In this document: piece after piece, positions 11,940-25,259 of the stretch
How positions within the stretch are numbered: position 1 is the first letter of the stretch
How the letters are laid out: every line of letters starts with the position of its first letter
Made by a program: the position numbers and the translations under genes
Notes under the pieces: generated by a model
Databases searched by the model: none
Seen by the model: the letters and a program-made list of their open reading frames with translations, nothing else
Told to the model about the DNA's origin: nothing
Assembly (NCBI GenBank): GCA_050084985.1
Contig: JBITNC010000001.1
Coordinates: forward strand, 211,854,001 to 211,918,000
Reading direction: 5' to 3'
Origin: Nageia nagi
Lineage: Eukaryota > Pinophyta
Length of the DNA: 64,000 nucleotides

Positions 11940-12290
11940 CAACACCAACAACAATAAATGGCTACTTCTACTAAATTATCTATCTTTCAAAAATACACCA
12001 GCAATACAAAGGAACATTTATTTATACTAAAAATAATTGATCATAATGACATTTTACAAATGAGGGTACATTTGTTATCAATTTCATAGCTACACTATGT
12101 GATGAGGTATTAAAATGGTTTATGAATTTTATAGATCTTCCCCAAGGATGAATAGTGAAAATATGGAATGAGATTAAAGTAGCTTTTGAAGCTTGTAATG
12201 ATCCTTCCAATTGCACTATTAATACTTGAGCATTGTTGAGGATTCAAATGAAATTAAGTTTAAATTATTCCATGTGATGATAAATTGTGA
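11940..12290 (+). pseudogene. Gag core of the 22-kb element, N-terminal part
   Basis: Plus-strand reading gives EHLFILKIIDHNDIL, then after a frameshift TFVINFIATLCDEVLKWFM, then KIWNEIKVAFEACNDPSN and LLRIQMK. That is the order of the plant gag domain: a ...EH...F... opening, VxxxFxxSLxxxAxxWF, then W.ELKxxFxxxYGDP and LL.IQMK. Stops and a frame change break it. After about 12290 the homology ends abruptly and seems to resume near 17225. Confidence 0.68.
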
Positions 12291-12299
12291 ATGATAATG

Positions 12300-14494
12300 T
12301 GATTTATTTATGTCAATTTGATGTTGGCTTCAAGATGTTTTGACATAGGTTATAGGTTATATCAAGATGGAAAGTGCAGTAAAAGACCCAAGGAACTAGG
12401 GGTGAATTGGTGACAAGAATGAAAGGTTAAGAGTGAGAAAATGATTATAATTAGTTCATTGATAAATCCTAATGACCATCATAGATTATGTAGTTGTATG
12501 GTAGAATAATTAGTCATGAATATCAATTTTCATGATGAATGTGTATTCATGGATGTGTGTGTGGATTAACAATTTATCCTATAGAATGAGGCAACCATTG
12601 TAGGTAAAATATATGATTAACTTTATGTCATGAATTTTTGCAATTTAAATTCAAAAAGGAAGGGAAAGGAATATTCTCTTTTTTTGAATTCAAATTTTTA
12701 CTTATAGTTGTTAGGAAATTAAAGTGAAAATTAAAAAAAATAATAGTTAGAAAGGACTAAGGTCACTTTGTGGATGTTACAAGGTATTTAATGATTTATA
12801 AAAATAATTAAGACATGGCCCTAATTATTTTGTTTACTTGTGTTAGGTATGGGAAATATTTGGCATTAATTTGTTGATCAATAAAAAAGGTTTCAAAGTA
12901 TTTAATACCACTACAATCATTAATAACTTTAATAATACCTACCACAAAAATTACTAAAGGGATGAGTAGATGTTCATTTGGATATACTTGAACCTCCTTG
13001 GTTATAAATAAAGGGGTGGAACATTAGGAAAAATACCTATCTACTATCTCATTATTTTTATTCTCTAGCTTTTGGTGTAGAGTTAGTGAAGAAGAGAAGC
13101 CTCTCCCTCTCTCAAGTTCAAGTGCATTCTTTTTCATTTTAGATAATAAAGCTAAAATACCTAGTTAGAGAAGTAGTCTTACTTGGTGTTATTTAACATG
13201 TTGTATGGATGGATTACTTGATAAAGGTTTATGAAAGTAATTATTGATAGAGGCCTTATTCCATTTGAAAGGACATACTAGTTACTTTATTAACATTTTG
13301 CATGTGATTGTTGGTACCTTATCTTTTCTTTAAAAAGTAAAGGGTGTAGGTTATTATATATTTTAGTATAGTGAAGAGACCAGTCAATTAATTTTATTAT
13401 GAGTAGATCATGGAAGTCTATACCTTGTAGGAAATCCCTAAGTCTTTTTTTTATCTCTCCAACACTTACAACCATAATATGTGATAGGAAACCATTGTCT
13501 CCTACTCCTTGATAAATATACAACCATAATATCTTGCATTGCCACACATTGGAAACATGTTGGTAGAGGTTTCAAAGTTTGGATTTAATATTAAGCATTA
13601 CGCTCCCTTTGAGATAATCTATTTTTTGCATTTGTTGTCAAACAATTCATAGACTATTAAACAATTCATAGACTATGTATTTTTTACATATTAGGCATTG
13701 AAAACCATAATATTCTATGAGAAACCTATCAACTATGCTTTGATAGATCACTATTCTTTCCTCAAAATCCCCCATGAAGGCCCACACTAGAAAGGTATTC
13801 GCAAAAATTTTAGTGATTGATTTATTTCCTAAATAATATGTCTACTTAAAAGGCTTTAGTGCAATTTTAGAAAACTCCTTTTTGTACACATCCTACTATC
13901 ATTGTAGTCCCAAAATATGCCTCTTATCAAGCAATTCTTGGGCCTAGTAGGAACTTGCAACCAAAATAACCATTAATAAATCATTCAACTACTATTTTAT
14001 GGAACCCCATACTTCCTTCTTAACCTCCCATAGTGACATGTTTTGAAATAATATTGATAAAGGTTGTAGAGTTTGGCATTAAATCTGACAACATGTTATA
14101 TGTGATAGTATTTCAGTGAGATCATTTGATAAATAAATCATAAGTATCTCATTTTTCTTTCTATTGATGTTGTTCTATACCCAATGAAGTTTTATTACTC
14201 TCCTCTACGTTTATTTTGGAGGATCCTCATATCTTATGAAGACACTTCACTTTTATACTTGATAAGTATCTTTCTTCTCTATCTCTCAATGTTGCTATCC
14301 CTTAAGAATCATACGATTCCTCAAACTAATCTTACTACTTCATAGATTTGATAAGCAAGGCCATTATGCTTTCCCATTAAAAGTATAGAGCATAGGTCAT
14401 AAAGAATGACATTATCAAATATACTCAAAAGACTTGTAGGTGATCTAAGTAGTTTGCGGTATAATTAGGAAGTTGTTCCTTTGGGAAAGTTTGA

Positions 14495-14566
<72 letters not shown>

Positions 14567-17225
14567 GAATTAAACTCCCTCAAAACCATGCCCAAAAAAA
14601 CCACTAATCTCCTGCTAATTCACGTACACTGGTTAACTTTGATAAGTAATTGATTGGTAAAATTATAGTGCGGCTAGTTTTGTCTTAGTTAAACACATTG
14701 AAAAATAAATCATATCAAAAGGTGATTACAATAATCAAGTTCATTTTACATTAATGAGATAAATTGGATAATGATATTTTAGTATAAGGTAAAATAAGAA
14801 AGTTCTTAAAGTTTAAGGCAATTTATATAAGGAAGTATTAAATACTTGTATTAGGTAGTAAAAGAATTTTTTTTTTATTAAAGAGAAGTTAATATGATTT
14901 TTGTTTGTGAAAGTGTATTGATTAAATCTTAAAATTTTAACCAAGATCGAGGAAGGGAGGTGATCCTTTAGAGGACATAAATCATCTTGAGGTCCGTAAA
15001 AAAAAGAGTTTTAAATAAATAAAAATATTTTGGAAAGATTCATTTGCATCATGGTCAAGTATGAAAATGGGGTTTTTCTCATGATCAAAATCCTAACCTT
15101 ATTAGTACTTGAACCTATCACCTTTGATTCATGGAAGAAGCTTGAAATATGAAGATAAGGAACTCTACATCAAGAGGACATCAAATTATTGAATAATTCT
15201 AAATGAAGATTTGAAATATAAATTATGTCTTTACTCATGTAAAACTTGTAAGGGACCCTCTTGTAAATGATAAGGGTTGTCCTTAATTAATGTATTTAAT
15301 ACATTCATGTAATCAATTAATGGAATACAATTTTGATATAACTTCTTAGAAATATTTAAAGTTCATTTAGTGGATATATGATATACTTTATTCTTTTGAA
15401 GTATTTTAAATATTAGTATAGGAACTATAGTCCCAAATGAAGACATGAGGTAATACAAGAATATGAATAAAAAAGAAGTGAATTAAATTTTGATTATTGT
15501 TAAGTCAACCTTTCTTAAATAAATATTAAGGGATGAGTTTAGTACTTTATAAATTTAATAATCTTATATCTTATAAGGATTGATAAATTTCAATATATTT
15601 TGAAGAAGGAATTTAAATAAAGAGAAAAAGGATTCTTAAAACAAGGGAAACTCTTTAAATTATAGTTAAAGTAAAGTTAAAGTAAACCCTAAGGATTAAT
15701 TATTCCTTGATCGTTGTAAAATAATATATATAGGAGCTTAGAAGAGTAATTACATATAGTAGCAAATCCATTGATGAATAAGTAAAACTTAACAAGGTAA
15801 CCCTAATGGAAACATACCCTAACTCAATGAAATGAATGTGTTTATTTTACACCCTAACAATAAGTTGAAAATAATTGAGATGGTTTTAGATATGCTTACA
15901 TATTAAAAAGGATTAAAATTGGATAAAATGGAATTAGTATAATATCAATAAGAGGAGATTACTTACGGTTATTTTCCAATAACAAAGAGAAAAGACTTAG
16001 GCATCGGTTCGAATTGATAAAACTAATATTCGAATAAATTAAAGAAATGAGTTCGATGGTATACCCTATTATGGCTCTACATAAAGGATAATTATATCAA
16101 CAAAGTATGAAGTTCAAATTAAATAATGGCTTACGTTACACCCTAGTATGATAATATCAACTCACAAGGGTAAATTTTGGATGGATTTGGTAATGAAGAA
16201 AAATGACATAGAACATTCATTATTTGAACTTCCCTTGCTAAATGAGATTCTAAAATAATATTCCTTGAGTATGGACCACTTCATGCCACACTTCCTTTAT
16301 AGCATTAGCTGACTTTAGTTTCATTTCAAGGTAGATTACTAAATACTAATATGAGGATTTTTATAAAGTAGTATTCATTAAGCAATACCATGAGTATGGG
16401 ATATTTATAGTACTTCCAAATATCTTGTGTGACTTCTTAAATAATTTATTTTGAATCTTCCTACATATGCTTTGCTTATTGATTTTAAATAGAGTATGAG
16501 TTGATTTAATACCTCATATATAGTATGAACATGGTACTTAGATTCCTAATAATTGATTTAGGATTAGTTATCATAAGATCATTTAGGGTTTTGGTGGGTT
16601 TTATTATATAACCTTGCTTAAAATTCATTAGACTATATAAACCAATTGAAGGTATTATTTTGATACCCATGGCTCCCTAAGATATGGGTATGGGGATGTC
16701 AGATTCCATGGTGAGCTTAACTGATAGATATGGGTAGGCTAGTGTCTCATATCATCAATGAGGTATCATATGATGATAGTAGTTGATAAAACTATGATTA
16801 CTAGGTTAAGGTATCTTAGTATTCATACTACTTGTATTTAAGCACATAGGAGTATGATGAATGTTCTATAAGCAATGATGTTTCCATTCATAAGAAATTT
16901 TTCCTAGGATAAACTATTTTCTCTTATAGGTCAAAGGGTTATCATCAGGTGACAATGTGAAACCTAATGGATGTATGTTCTCTTGGGTGATTTGGGTCCT
17001 GAGTAGAAAACCATTATGCCATGTCCAAAATGTTTGCTGCATAATTCATGAAGTGGAAATGATGGGGTCACATTTAAGGTGTATCCTCAATAGGATGAGC
17101 ATTATGGAGTGAACACCAAAAGAGATTTAATCATTGGATAATCTAAACTTTATCTAATCTTTCCATATGGGTGCTGACTAGCTAGCAATATTGAAAAGCT
17201 CATGCAGATTGCCTAAATCAATTCC
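12300..17225. other. Unidentified insert interrupting gag
   Basis: About 4.9 kb with no protein domain that I recognise. It contains a TATA-like ttataaataaagggg at about 13003 followed by a pyrimidine-rich stretch, which looks like LTR U3/R sequence. It also holds a 19-bp tandem duplication (aaacaattcatagactat) at 13648-13686 and a CT microsatellite. The segment 16640-17150 has the composition of gypsy LTRs. An 85-residue minus-strand open frame at 13290-13547 matches nothing known to me. Likely a nested, coding-poor LTR element; I could not find a terminal repeat pair by eye. Confidence 0.35.
14495..14564. repeat. (CT)n microsatellite
   Basis: About 35 ct units with a single tt interruption at 14519-14520. 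Confidence 0.97.
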
Positions 17226-18200
17226 TAGATCATTCAAGTGTTTAAACTAATAAAAAAAACTAGGTTTAAAATTTTACGATTTTGTATGTATAGAATAAGA
17301 TAATTTTTTACAAAGCTAAATATCATTTTCTAGAAGCTAGACTAGAAAGCATAAGTAAAATGCATGCAATGATCATAAGATCTAAGAAAATAGTATAAGT
17401 GTATGATAAAATATTTAAAGCAACTCAAAGGAGACTGCAAGAACTAATGATAGAGAAATAGAAATTTGAATGGTTCATTTCTATACTACAACCATAATTC
17501 AAAAGAGCCATAGAAAATATATATCCAATATATATTGAAGCTTTACAAGTGGTGGTAAAAATTAAATCTCAACTATGGAAAGTAAACATAGTTAATGCTG
17601 AATTGTGAAGTTAACTAATGAAATTGATGGAACAAATCAACAAGCTATCAATGCAAGGGAATTCTATAATGCCTCTGCAATGTAGAGAAATTTGGTGTCA
17701 ACTTTATACCAAAGGACATATGGTCAACGAGTGTCCAACATTTAGAAAATTCAATCAAGAATATTTTCAACACTATCAAATATCAAGAGTTCATAATATC
17801 AAATATTTCCTAGTGATTAATGGATCCCAGAACCATTGGACTCACCAATGTCTAGGTAAGGATTTCTTATATGAATTTGAGGAAGATTTATGAAGGAACC
17901 CATGGGTATTTGTAGCATAGAAATATTAAGAACCCAAATTATAATTAATCAAATAAACTCCAAAACTATTCATTGATAAGTTAGGAATCACATATATTCC
18001 CTTCTTCACCTTTCCTTAATAGCAACAACCATGAGAAGAATATAATGCACCTAATGATCATTACAATAACCAAGGAGGTAAATGTGGTAAAGGTAATGGA
18101 TATTGAGGAGGATATTAGGGTGGTAGAGGAGTTCACCAACCCTAATGTTTTAACTATGGGTATCTTAATAAAAAGGATTCAAAATATGTATGTGCACATG
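17225..18200 (+). pseudogene. Gag C-terminus with zinc knuckles and Gly/Arg-rich tail
   Basis: The open frame at 17618-17893 contains WCQLYTKGHMVNECPTFRKF, a CCHC knuckle whose second Cys is now Tyr, followed later by NHWTHQCLG. At 18070-18180 another frame reads GKGNGY, GGY, GGRGVHQP, then CFNYGYLN, i.e. a Gly/Arg-rich stretch and a second knuckle with a Cys-to-Tyr change. This is the RNA-binding part of gag. The upstream segment 17225-17618 is gag-like but much decayed. Confidence 0.6.
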
Positions 18201-18956
18201 CTTATTAAAAAAACCTTATTTTTAAAAATTACTGCCTCCCCTTTTAATTTATTAAAGCCCTCATGGTAAACTGCTTTCGAAATTCTAAGTATTTGAAACA
18301 AATGGTATTGAAGATCCTCTATTTGTACTTGATGAAGGATATACTTCTTCATGCTCTTCCTATACACTCTTCACTTGTTACTTTATTATATTCTAATTTA
18401 TCTTCATTTCCAATCTCTCATTACTCAATCTTCATTGAATTACGTTAGAATAATTACAATAACAAGCTTTATCCTTATATTAATTTTTTTTTTTTAATAC
18501 ACTACCTTTATTAATGATTAAAAACTTTAAACAATGAAAACAACAAAAATATATTCATAATAAAAAAAATCATCAACATGCTTTTGAGATACAAATAAAG
18601 ATAATTTGTATTACAAAATACATTATAACAACATAATACAAAATATTCTTAAGCTATGGTAAGAATAGGACTTTATTATATTATGAAAAAATACTAAATA
18701 TTTTAATAAACTCAATAATCATATCCAATACATCCATTTTTTATATAACTACACCAATAAAAAACCCTCTTTCAACATAATCAAAAATTCTTTATTACTC
18801 TATAATCAAACCAAAAATTAAACATATCACAACATTCTACTCTTAAAATACTCTCAATTCACACTAACTCTTTTATGTATTCAAATTATACATATTAGTT
18901 TTCTATGCATATCATAAAGCATATTTATTTATAAAATAAATGTAATATATAAAAAC

Positions 18957-18958
<2 letters not shown>

Positions 18959-19017
<59 letters not shown>
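18959..19017. repeat. (TA)n microsatellite
   Basis: About 29 uninterrupted ta units. Confidence 0.97.
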
Positions 19018-19021
<4 letters not shown>

Positions 19022-19794
19022 TTCCTTTATTTAAATTTTTTTTCCTACTTTTTAATATACAACAATAATTATTATCATTATCATAAGTAAACTATGAAAA
19101 TCACCTAACACCAATTAACCAAATAAACATCCATCTCATCTCAATATCCATCATATTCATAAATACTCACATAGACATCTTAAAGATATATATTTAAAAA
19201 CACCTAGAGGTATCAATCTCAAGGTGCCTATCTCCTTTTCTTGAAAGAGTGATTTCCAAGATATATGCCTTGAAATTGATATATCTCAATATTTTTAGAT
19301 ATGTATTTTAAAGATATCTAACATAATATATTTTTAACTATGCATTAAAGTCAAAAGAAAAAATCCAAAACTTAATTCAAATATAGATCATAATTTAATA
19401 GTAAAAAATGATAAAATTATTTTATTTATTGCTTATATAAATACTTAAATTATTTTTCCATGATATTTTATTCTTCATTTGAATAAGTTTTAGTTATAAC
19501 TCAAATTTACTTTTGCTATGACATATTATTTAAAAAATATATAAATTTAATTTCTTATAATAAATTTATCTTAAGAAAATACTATCACATATATACAATA
19601 AAAATAATTAATGGAATATTTTATAATAATATAATGTCTTAATAAAAAAAATGTTGAATTTATTATGCATTCGATATTTAATATTCTTTATTCTTTTAAA
19701 TTCTTTCACATGGATCTCTTGTTCATTTGATAATCATACTACACTTATGGAAATAGATACAAATGAAATACTTAGAAAGTGTCAAAGCCAATCA

Positions 19795-20330
19795 CCAAGC
19801 TAAGGAAGGGAGTGTTAATTTTATTGTTGCATAACATAGTTTGATAATTGAATCCTTAGCATAAGTGAAAATTATTTTAGATTTTGTGTATTAGGGATTA
19901 TTCATAAGCTGAAGAACATCCATGAGCTTCTTTGCTAGTTGTCCTCTATGGTTTATTATTTCCATTTCCCCTACCTTTTAGAAAGATAAAAATTTATTAC
20001 GCGGTAAGAGAAAAATATATTAGATAGTTTCCAACAAATATAGGGGATAATTCAACCAAAATAACCATAAGATCCTTTGAAGAAAGGTGATTCAAATAGT
20101 GCTTGGTCTGAATCTTCAGTAGTGGGTGAACTCTTTCTCACATCTTTTGTTACGAGATGCTTTCATGGAGATTTTCCTCTTGTTGATTCCTTTGCAGTCT
20201 TCATGCGATCCATTTTCTCTTATTAATGTTATCAACTCTAATCAATAAGTGATATAGTGGATTGGAATTTGTTGAGTTGTGTGTTTAGTAATCTATTTCC
20301 CTTTCTTTGTATTCAAACAACAGACATACC
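19795..20330 (+). repeat. Possible copia-type polypurine tract and 3' LTR
   Basis: A purine run aaggaagggag at 19801-19811 is followed directly by TGTTAATTTTATTG, the layout of a plant copia-type 3' end, and a ...caaacaaca lies at about 20310-20320 where such an LTR might end. This interval also has higher sequence complexity than its surroundings. No copia pol is visible upstream and no partner LTR was found, so this is only a possibility. Confidence 0.2.
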
Positions 20331-20984
20331 TTATGCGGGATGATGTCTCCATCGTTGAATTGATTTTCTACCTTTTTAATCAATAGTTCATAGTACTTTC
20401 TTTCTTTCTATCCAGATCAGGGCTAATGTTGAAGGTTTTAGCTAGTTCATTCCACTTTTATTCAATTATGTAAAAAAAAAATCAAAATTTATAATTATGA
20501 GGTTTAATTATATACATTTAGAGAACAATTTGGCTAATTACTACAATTTAGAAATAATAATTGTAAATTTAAAAGAAGAAAGGAGATAAATAATAAGTAG
20601 TATATATTATAAAAAAATGGAGGTAGATAGACATTCTGCAATGATAGATAAATTAAAAAAATGGGGGGAGATCGTAAATTTTTAAAAAAATTGAGGTAGA
20701 GAGATATTTTAATTTTTTAAACCCCTTCAATAATGTAATTTTTAGGTGTAAATTGTAGGTAAGGTTAGATCTAAGGCTCTAACATTAATTTAATATTAAG
20801 TAATTTAATTTAATAAAAAGATGAATTAATTAATTAATTTAATATGTTAAAATGAATTCAATAATAAAATAATAGAATAATATTTTAGCTATTTCAAAAT
20901 AATAAAAGTGAAAAGCAATAGAAGAATAATATCTTCATATAGGGGGTAGTTTGGGTATGGCAACTATATAAAATACCATCTAAT

Positions 20985-21072
20985 TACCCTTGTTTTACCC
21001 CCTCCTAAAAACCCCTTCCCTGCTAGTTACCTCCCCTCCCCCTCCCAAGTAAACCCCCCTTCGGGTAAAAAC
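20985..21072 (+). other. C-rich tract
   Basis: About 85 bp dominated by runs of C on the plus strand (ccccctcc, acccccttcgggt) inside AT-rich sequence. No known motif. Confidence 0.5.
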
Positions 21073-22329
21073 CCTATTATCGCATAAAATTTATTTATGC
21101 ATTTAAATAAATACATTTGCTTGCACTAATACTAATGCTTATCTTGAATATGATCATAATGTCAATATTTATTTGGAATATGGTTATGATATCAATGGTT
21201 GTCTTAAATATCATTATCTATTATGGGCTAACCTTATTTATGTAGGTACATGCTGACCTAAGGAGTAGATCATATTATTATCTATATAAATAAGGATCTA
21301 ATAGTAAGTCCACATTAAGGAGATACATGATTCCATATCTGGTCTTGGTGGTGGTAATCCTTTAGGTGTCTCTTGACATCACCATTCAAGGTTATGGTTT
21401 ATGTACTTCCTTACATGAGTTGTTCTAATGCTAATGATATATATTGACATCACATCTCTATTCAAAACATCCATATGTGAGTACTTGACTCGATTTGAGA
21501 ACAAAAGGTACTTTGATAAATACCATTAGTACTCCTTATTCATGCTAAATACACTATCAATGTTCCTTCTAAACACCATATAGACTGCTTGTAGTCCTAT
21601 TTTTGCAATATTTTAGGTCACAACTTCTAGAGTAGGATTCTTTTACCATCAATGCATCAAATATATCATCATTCTTCGATGTTAGGTATGCTTTGTAAGG
21701 TAAGTAAATAAATTATAGTTCTTAATTGGTATTGTCATCCTAATTCTAGAGTGGCTATCTTCTTCATTTATTTTTTTGTGTGGTCTAAATTGTTATCCAT
21801 AGCTCAAAATAAGTATCTTGGGTTTGTAATTATTTATTTATTTGCATCCTTAAAATATTTGTAAATAAACCCCTCTCCCCTCCCCTTATAAAATACATAT
21901 TGATACTTTAATTTGATATTAAAAATACCCCTTGGTATCACTCATGTGTTATTTACCATTTCCTACTAATAGACCTCCTTATGATTAATAATAAAAATGC
22001 AAAAGTCACCCAATAAGTATCATTTGGTTCTAATTCTAAAGCTTATCTAACTAAAACAAACCTTACAAATAACCTAATATAGTCAACCCTAATTTTAAGA
22101 GGATAAATCGCTTTGGATATACCATCTACATGTATAACAACTCAATCATGAATAAAGAAAATAGGTTTCACCAAACTAGTAGTACAATATATTATACCAG
22201 AACCAAAATATCCAAATCTAGAAAAATATTATGATATTATTCATATAACCTAGTAAATTATTCAAATATTACAAAAGTAAGGTTATTAGATAACTTAAAC
22301 ATAAAATTTTTTACAATAACTAATAGAAT

Positions 22330-23060
22330 AAGAAAATGCCCTATTAAAAAGGTTCAATAAACTTATCAAGCAAGAAGATCTACTAACCAAATTGACATAA
22401 CTATCTAGTATATTAGATTAAGAAACACATTGAGTATGTAAAGCATTGAAAAGCTAGAAAAAGAAATTCATATTGATCAAATTTGTAATGAATGGTAAAC
22501 TTGTAAAGAACATTATGTTAGATTTAGGAGATAATATAAATCTCCTACCTATTGGAACATGAAAATAATTAGGATTTCCTCCCTTAGAACCAACATAATA
22601 CAAATTTTTACAAGTAGATGTCTCTTTAGTTTGATCTTTAGGACTATTACAATACATTTTAGTTTTCTTTATAGGAATCACCTCATTAGTTTCATTTGAC
22701 ATGATAGATATGGCCAATATCAAAAATTTTAAATACAAAACCTTACTAGATCTAGAATGCTTAATAGATAATAATGGGATTATAAAACCAAAGAGTTAGT
22801 CCTTTCTAATGATGAGTACAAAGTACATATTCCACTAAATAAAGGCATGAGTAGGTTATACATTGAAGTAACAAACCAAAGCAAAAATAATGGAAGCAAT
22901 GATGGAAGTGATTCAATCGGTTTAAATTACATATATGCTTTAACTACAAGAAAAGAATCAAACAAAATTTTGTATTACATTGATCCCATAGATGATGGTA
23001 AAATAAATTTTCATAATGGTTCTTCAGATACCAACTTTGATACTATCATGATGATCTAGA
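22330..23060 (+). pseudogene. Aspartic protease region of the 22-kb element
   Basis: Plus-strand reading gives VMNGKLVKNIMLDLGDNINLLPIGT. This matches the retropepsin pattern of plant gypsy elements (..L.NN.LIDGGS.VNLLP..T) with the active-site triad now DLG. LGFPPLEPT follows, then a broken VSFDMID. The open frame at 22847-23059 continues as an Asn/Ser-rich linker. The minus-strand open frame at 22454-22738 is only its shadow. PR is followed by about 1 kb of linker before RT. Confidence 0.6.
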
Positions 23061-24049
23061 ATGCAAGAAATCACAAATTACATTAGGACATACAATATGC
23101 CACATATCAAAATAAGCATGTTAGGAGTAACTACCAAAATTCGATGACACCATGGAAATAATTCCTCTCCATGAAGGTTTAGAAGCCATCATCAAAACCT
23201 TATCTAACAAAGAATATATAATTAATACACTTGAAGATACCCTTATCAAAATATCCACAAGATGGTGGGGAACACATTAGCCATACCTAACATCATGGGA
23301 TAAGGTAATGTATCATATATCATTACATTTTATCACTTCACATGCAATCACAAATGTTATCGATAAATATTTAGGCAATATAGATCCTATAATGCACATC
23401 ACACTCTACAAATCAATTTAGAATTATTTAACTAATCTATAGCTTAAAACTTGGGTACATATATATCATTAGATATTAAGAATTGTATTATATGCTTGGT
23501 ACATACACTAAGAGCTTTGAATAGAAATAAGTGATTGGGATACAATGTAAGAAACATTCATATATATGTTTAAATTCCATTATGACTATATCCTAACCTA
23601 TAAATGTTTACTACAAATCAAAAACTTTCTACTCAATGAACATACTATTGCATGAGTAACCTATTCTAAAATAGACCAACTTACAATGATATCAATAACT
23701 ATACATCCCTTAATGATGATAAAAAATGGTTCTAAAATACTAAAATAAATATATACAAAGGAACAAGACAAAAAACTAGAGAACCTTCAATATGAAGTTG
23801 AGAAAAGAAAAAGAGAAGTAATCATGATAAAATAGATGAAATAAAAATATGATAAAGAATTCAAAATAATGAAATTAAACATCATTAAAGATGTAGAACC
23901 TAAAATGGAAATAAGAGGAGACTATTGGATCAAAGAAGAGTTAAACAAAATTATGTACATATTGGTTGAATACCAATATTTATTCCCATGAAATATGATG
24001 GAACTATAGGGGATGAATGAAGAAATCAGAACCATGCAAATGAAATTAA

Positions 24050-24700
24050 AACCCAACTATATACCATGAAACCAAATACCATATCAATTGAACTCAAATT
24101 GTAAAATATAAGTAAAAGAGATATTAGATTGAATATTGGAAGTAGACATCATATCACCATTTGATAACACTGAATAGATTAGCTATATGGTAATCCAACA
24201 TCAAACGATAAGGGTTTTGAGAATTTTTATAGACTTTCAAAAGCTTAATAAAGTCTATAAACATGATCCTTTGTCCATACCTTTTATATAATAAACCTTA
24301 GAAAATGTTACTATTAATGAAGTATACTCCTTCATCAATGGTTTTTTCGAATATCACCAAGTCCAAATTGTAAAGGAAGATCACCCAAAAATAACATTCA
24401 CAATTGAGTGCAGATCATTCATGTATAATGTTATGCCATTCAAATTTAAAAATTCACTAATAGTATTTTCTTAAATCATGGTATAAGCCTTTAAAGATTT
24501 TATTCATTACTTTCTAGATGTATACCTAGACAACTGAACAGTATATGGCTTAATAAAAAACCACATCCAAGCATTAAGATAATGTTTGAATGCTTTCAAC
24601 AACTATATATATATCACTTAATTTTTTTAAAAAAAACCTCTTTTCTACACCATATAGAGTGCTACTAGGACCTGTAATTTGTGAGGAAGGATTGATTGTA
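24050..24700 (+). pseudogene. Reverse transcriptase of the 22-kb element
   Basis: The reading RIFIDFQKLNKVYKHDPLSI corresponds to R.C.DYR.LN..T..D.FPLP. It is followed by ITFTIECRSFMYNVMPFKF (normally TFxxPxGxFxYxxMPFGL) and AFKDFIHYFLDVYLDN at 24500-24542. The catalytic YxDD box at 24531-24542 reads YLDN, so the second Asp is lost by a G-to-A change. Frame is kept over long stretches with stops at expected Gln positions. Confidence 0.78.
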
Positions 24701-25255
24701 TACCTAATAAAGATTATGGAACTAGTGAACATACCACCACCTAAGATAGTAAAATAAGTAAGAAGGTTTTTAGGATTGATAGCCTATTACAAACAGTTCA
24801 TTAAAAACTATGTAGATTTAGCCATCACTATTGATGACTTAACTAAGAAAAATCAACCATTCTATTGGTCATAATAATGCTAAAAATAATTTGATCTATT
24901 GAAACTCAAGTTATCTAAATCCCTAATACTAATATTCTCTAACTAGACTAAATAATTTCACATGCATGTAGATGTGAATATTCAAGAAATCATAGTTGTA
25001 TTAGCACAACCTGATGAAGGTAATATCAACCATCCAATTTACTTCATCAATTGAAAAATGGTATACATAGAGAAAAATTATATTGTCACCAAAAAAGAAG
25101 CATTATCCATGGTATACACCCTTCCAAAATTTCATCATTATTTATTAGAGATAATATTTATTTTTCATAGACCACAAGGCTCTAAGATACCTTCTCAACA
25201 AATTGGTCATACAATGAAAAATATATTGGTGGATATTCTTATTCAATAATTCACA
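24700..25255 (+). pseudogene. RT thumb and RNase H of the 22-kb element
   Basis: After a broken RFLGLIAYY-type thumb (RRFLGLIAYYKQF in one frame), the sequence reads FHMHVDVNIQEIIVVLAQ, the RNase H first strand (normally HVDASxxAxGxVLAQ; the Asp is kept). HPIYFINQ-like then follows, and EKNYIVTKKEALSMVYTLPKFHHYLL at 25069-25150. That last block is the plant gypsy EKNY.TTERE.LAMVY...KFRHYLL motif. Confidence 0.75.
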
Positions 25256-25259
25256 TTAA

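Larger units (their letters stand above)
18240..22000. other. Unidentified insert between gag and protease
   Basis: About 3.8 kb of very AT-rich DNA without recognised protein domains separates the gag knuckles from the gag-protease linker. It holds a long TA microsatellite, a C-rich tract and a possible copia-type LTR start. Boundaries are approximate because gag sequence near 18200-18450 is too worn to follow. Confidence 0.35.

Noticed and set aside
14495-14564. CT repeat as a regulatory GAGA-type element
   Set aside because: No gene nearby; a simple microsatellite explains it.
22454-22738. 94-residue minus-strand open frame
   Set aside because: The plus strand at the same place reads the protease of the 22-kb element (MLDLGDNINLLP); the minus frame is a shadow.
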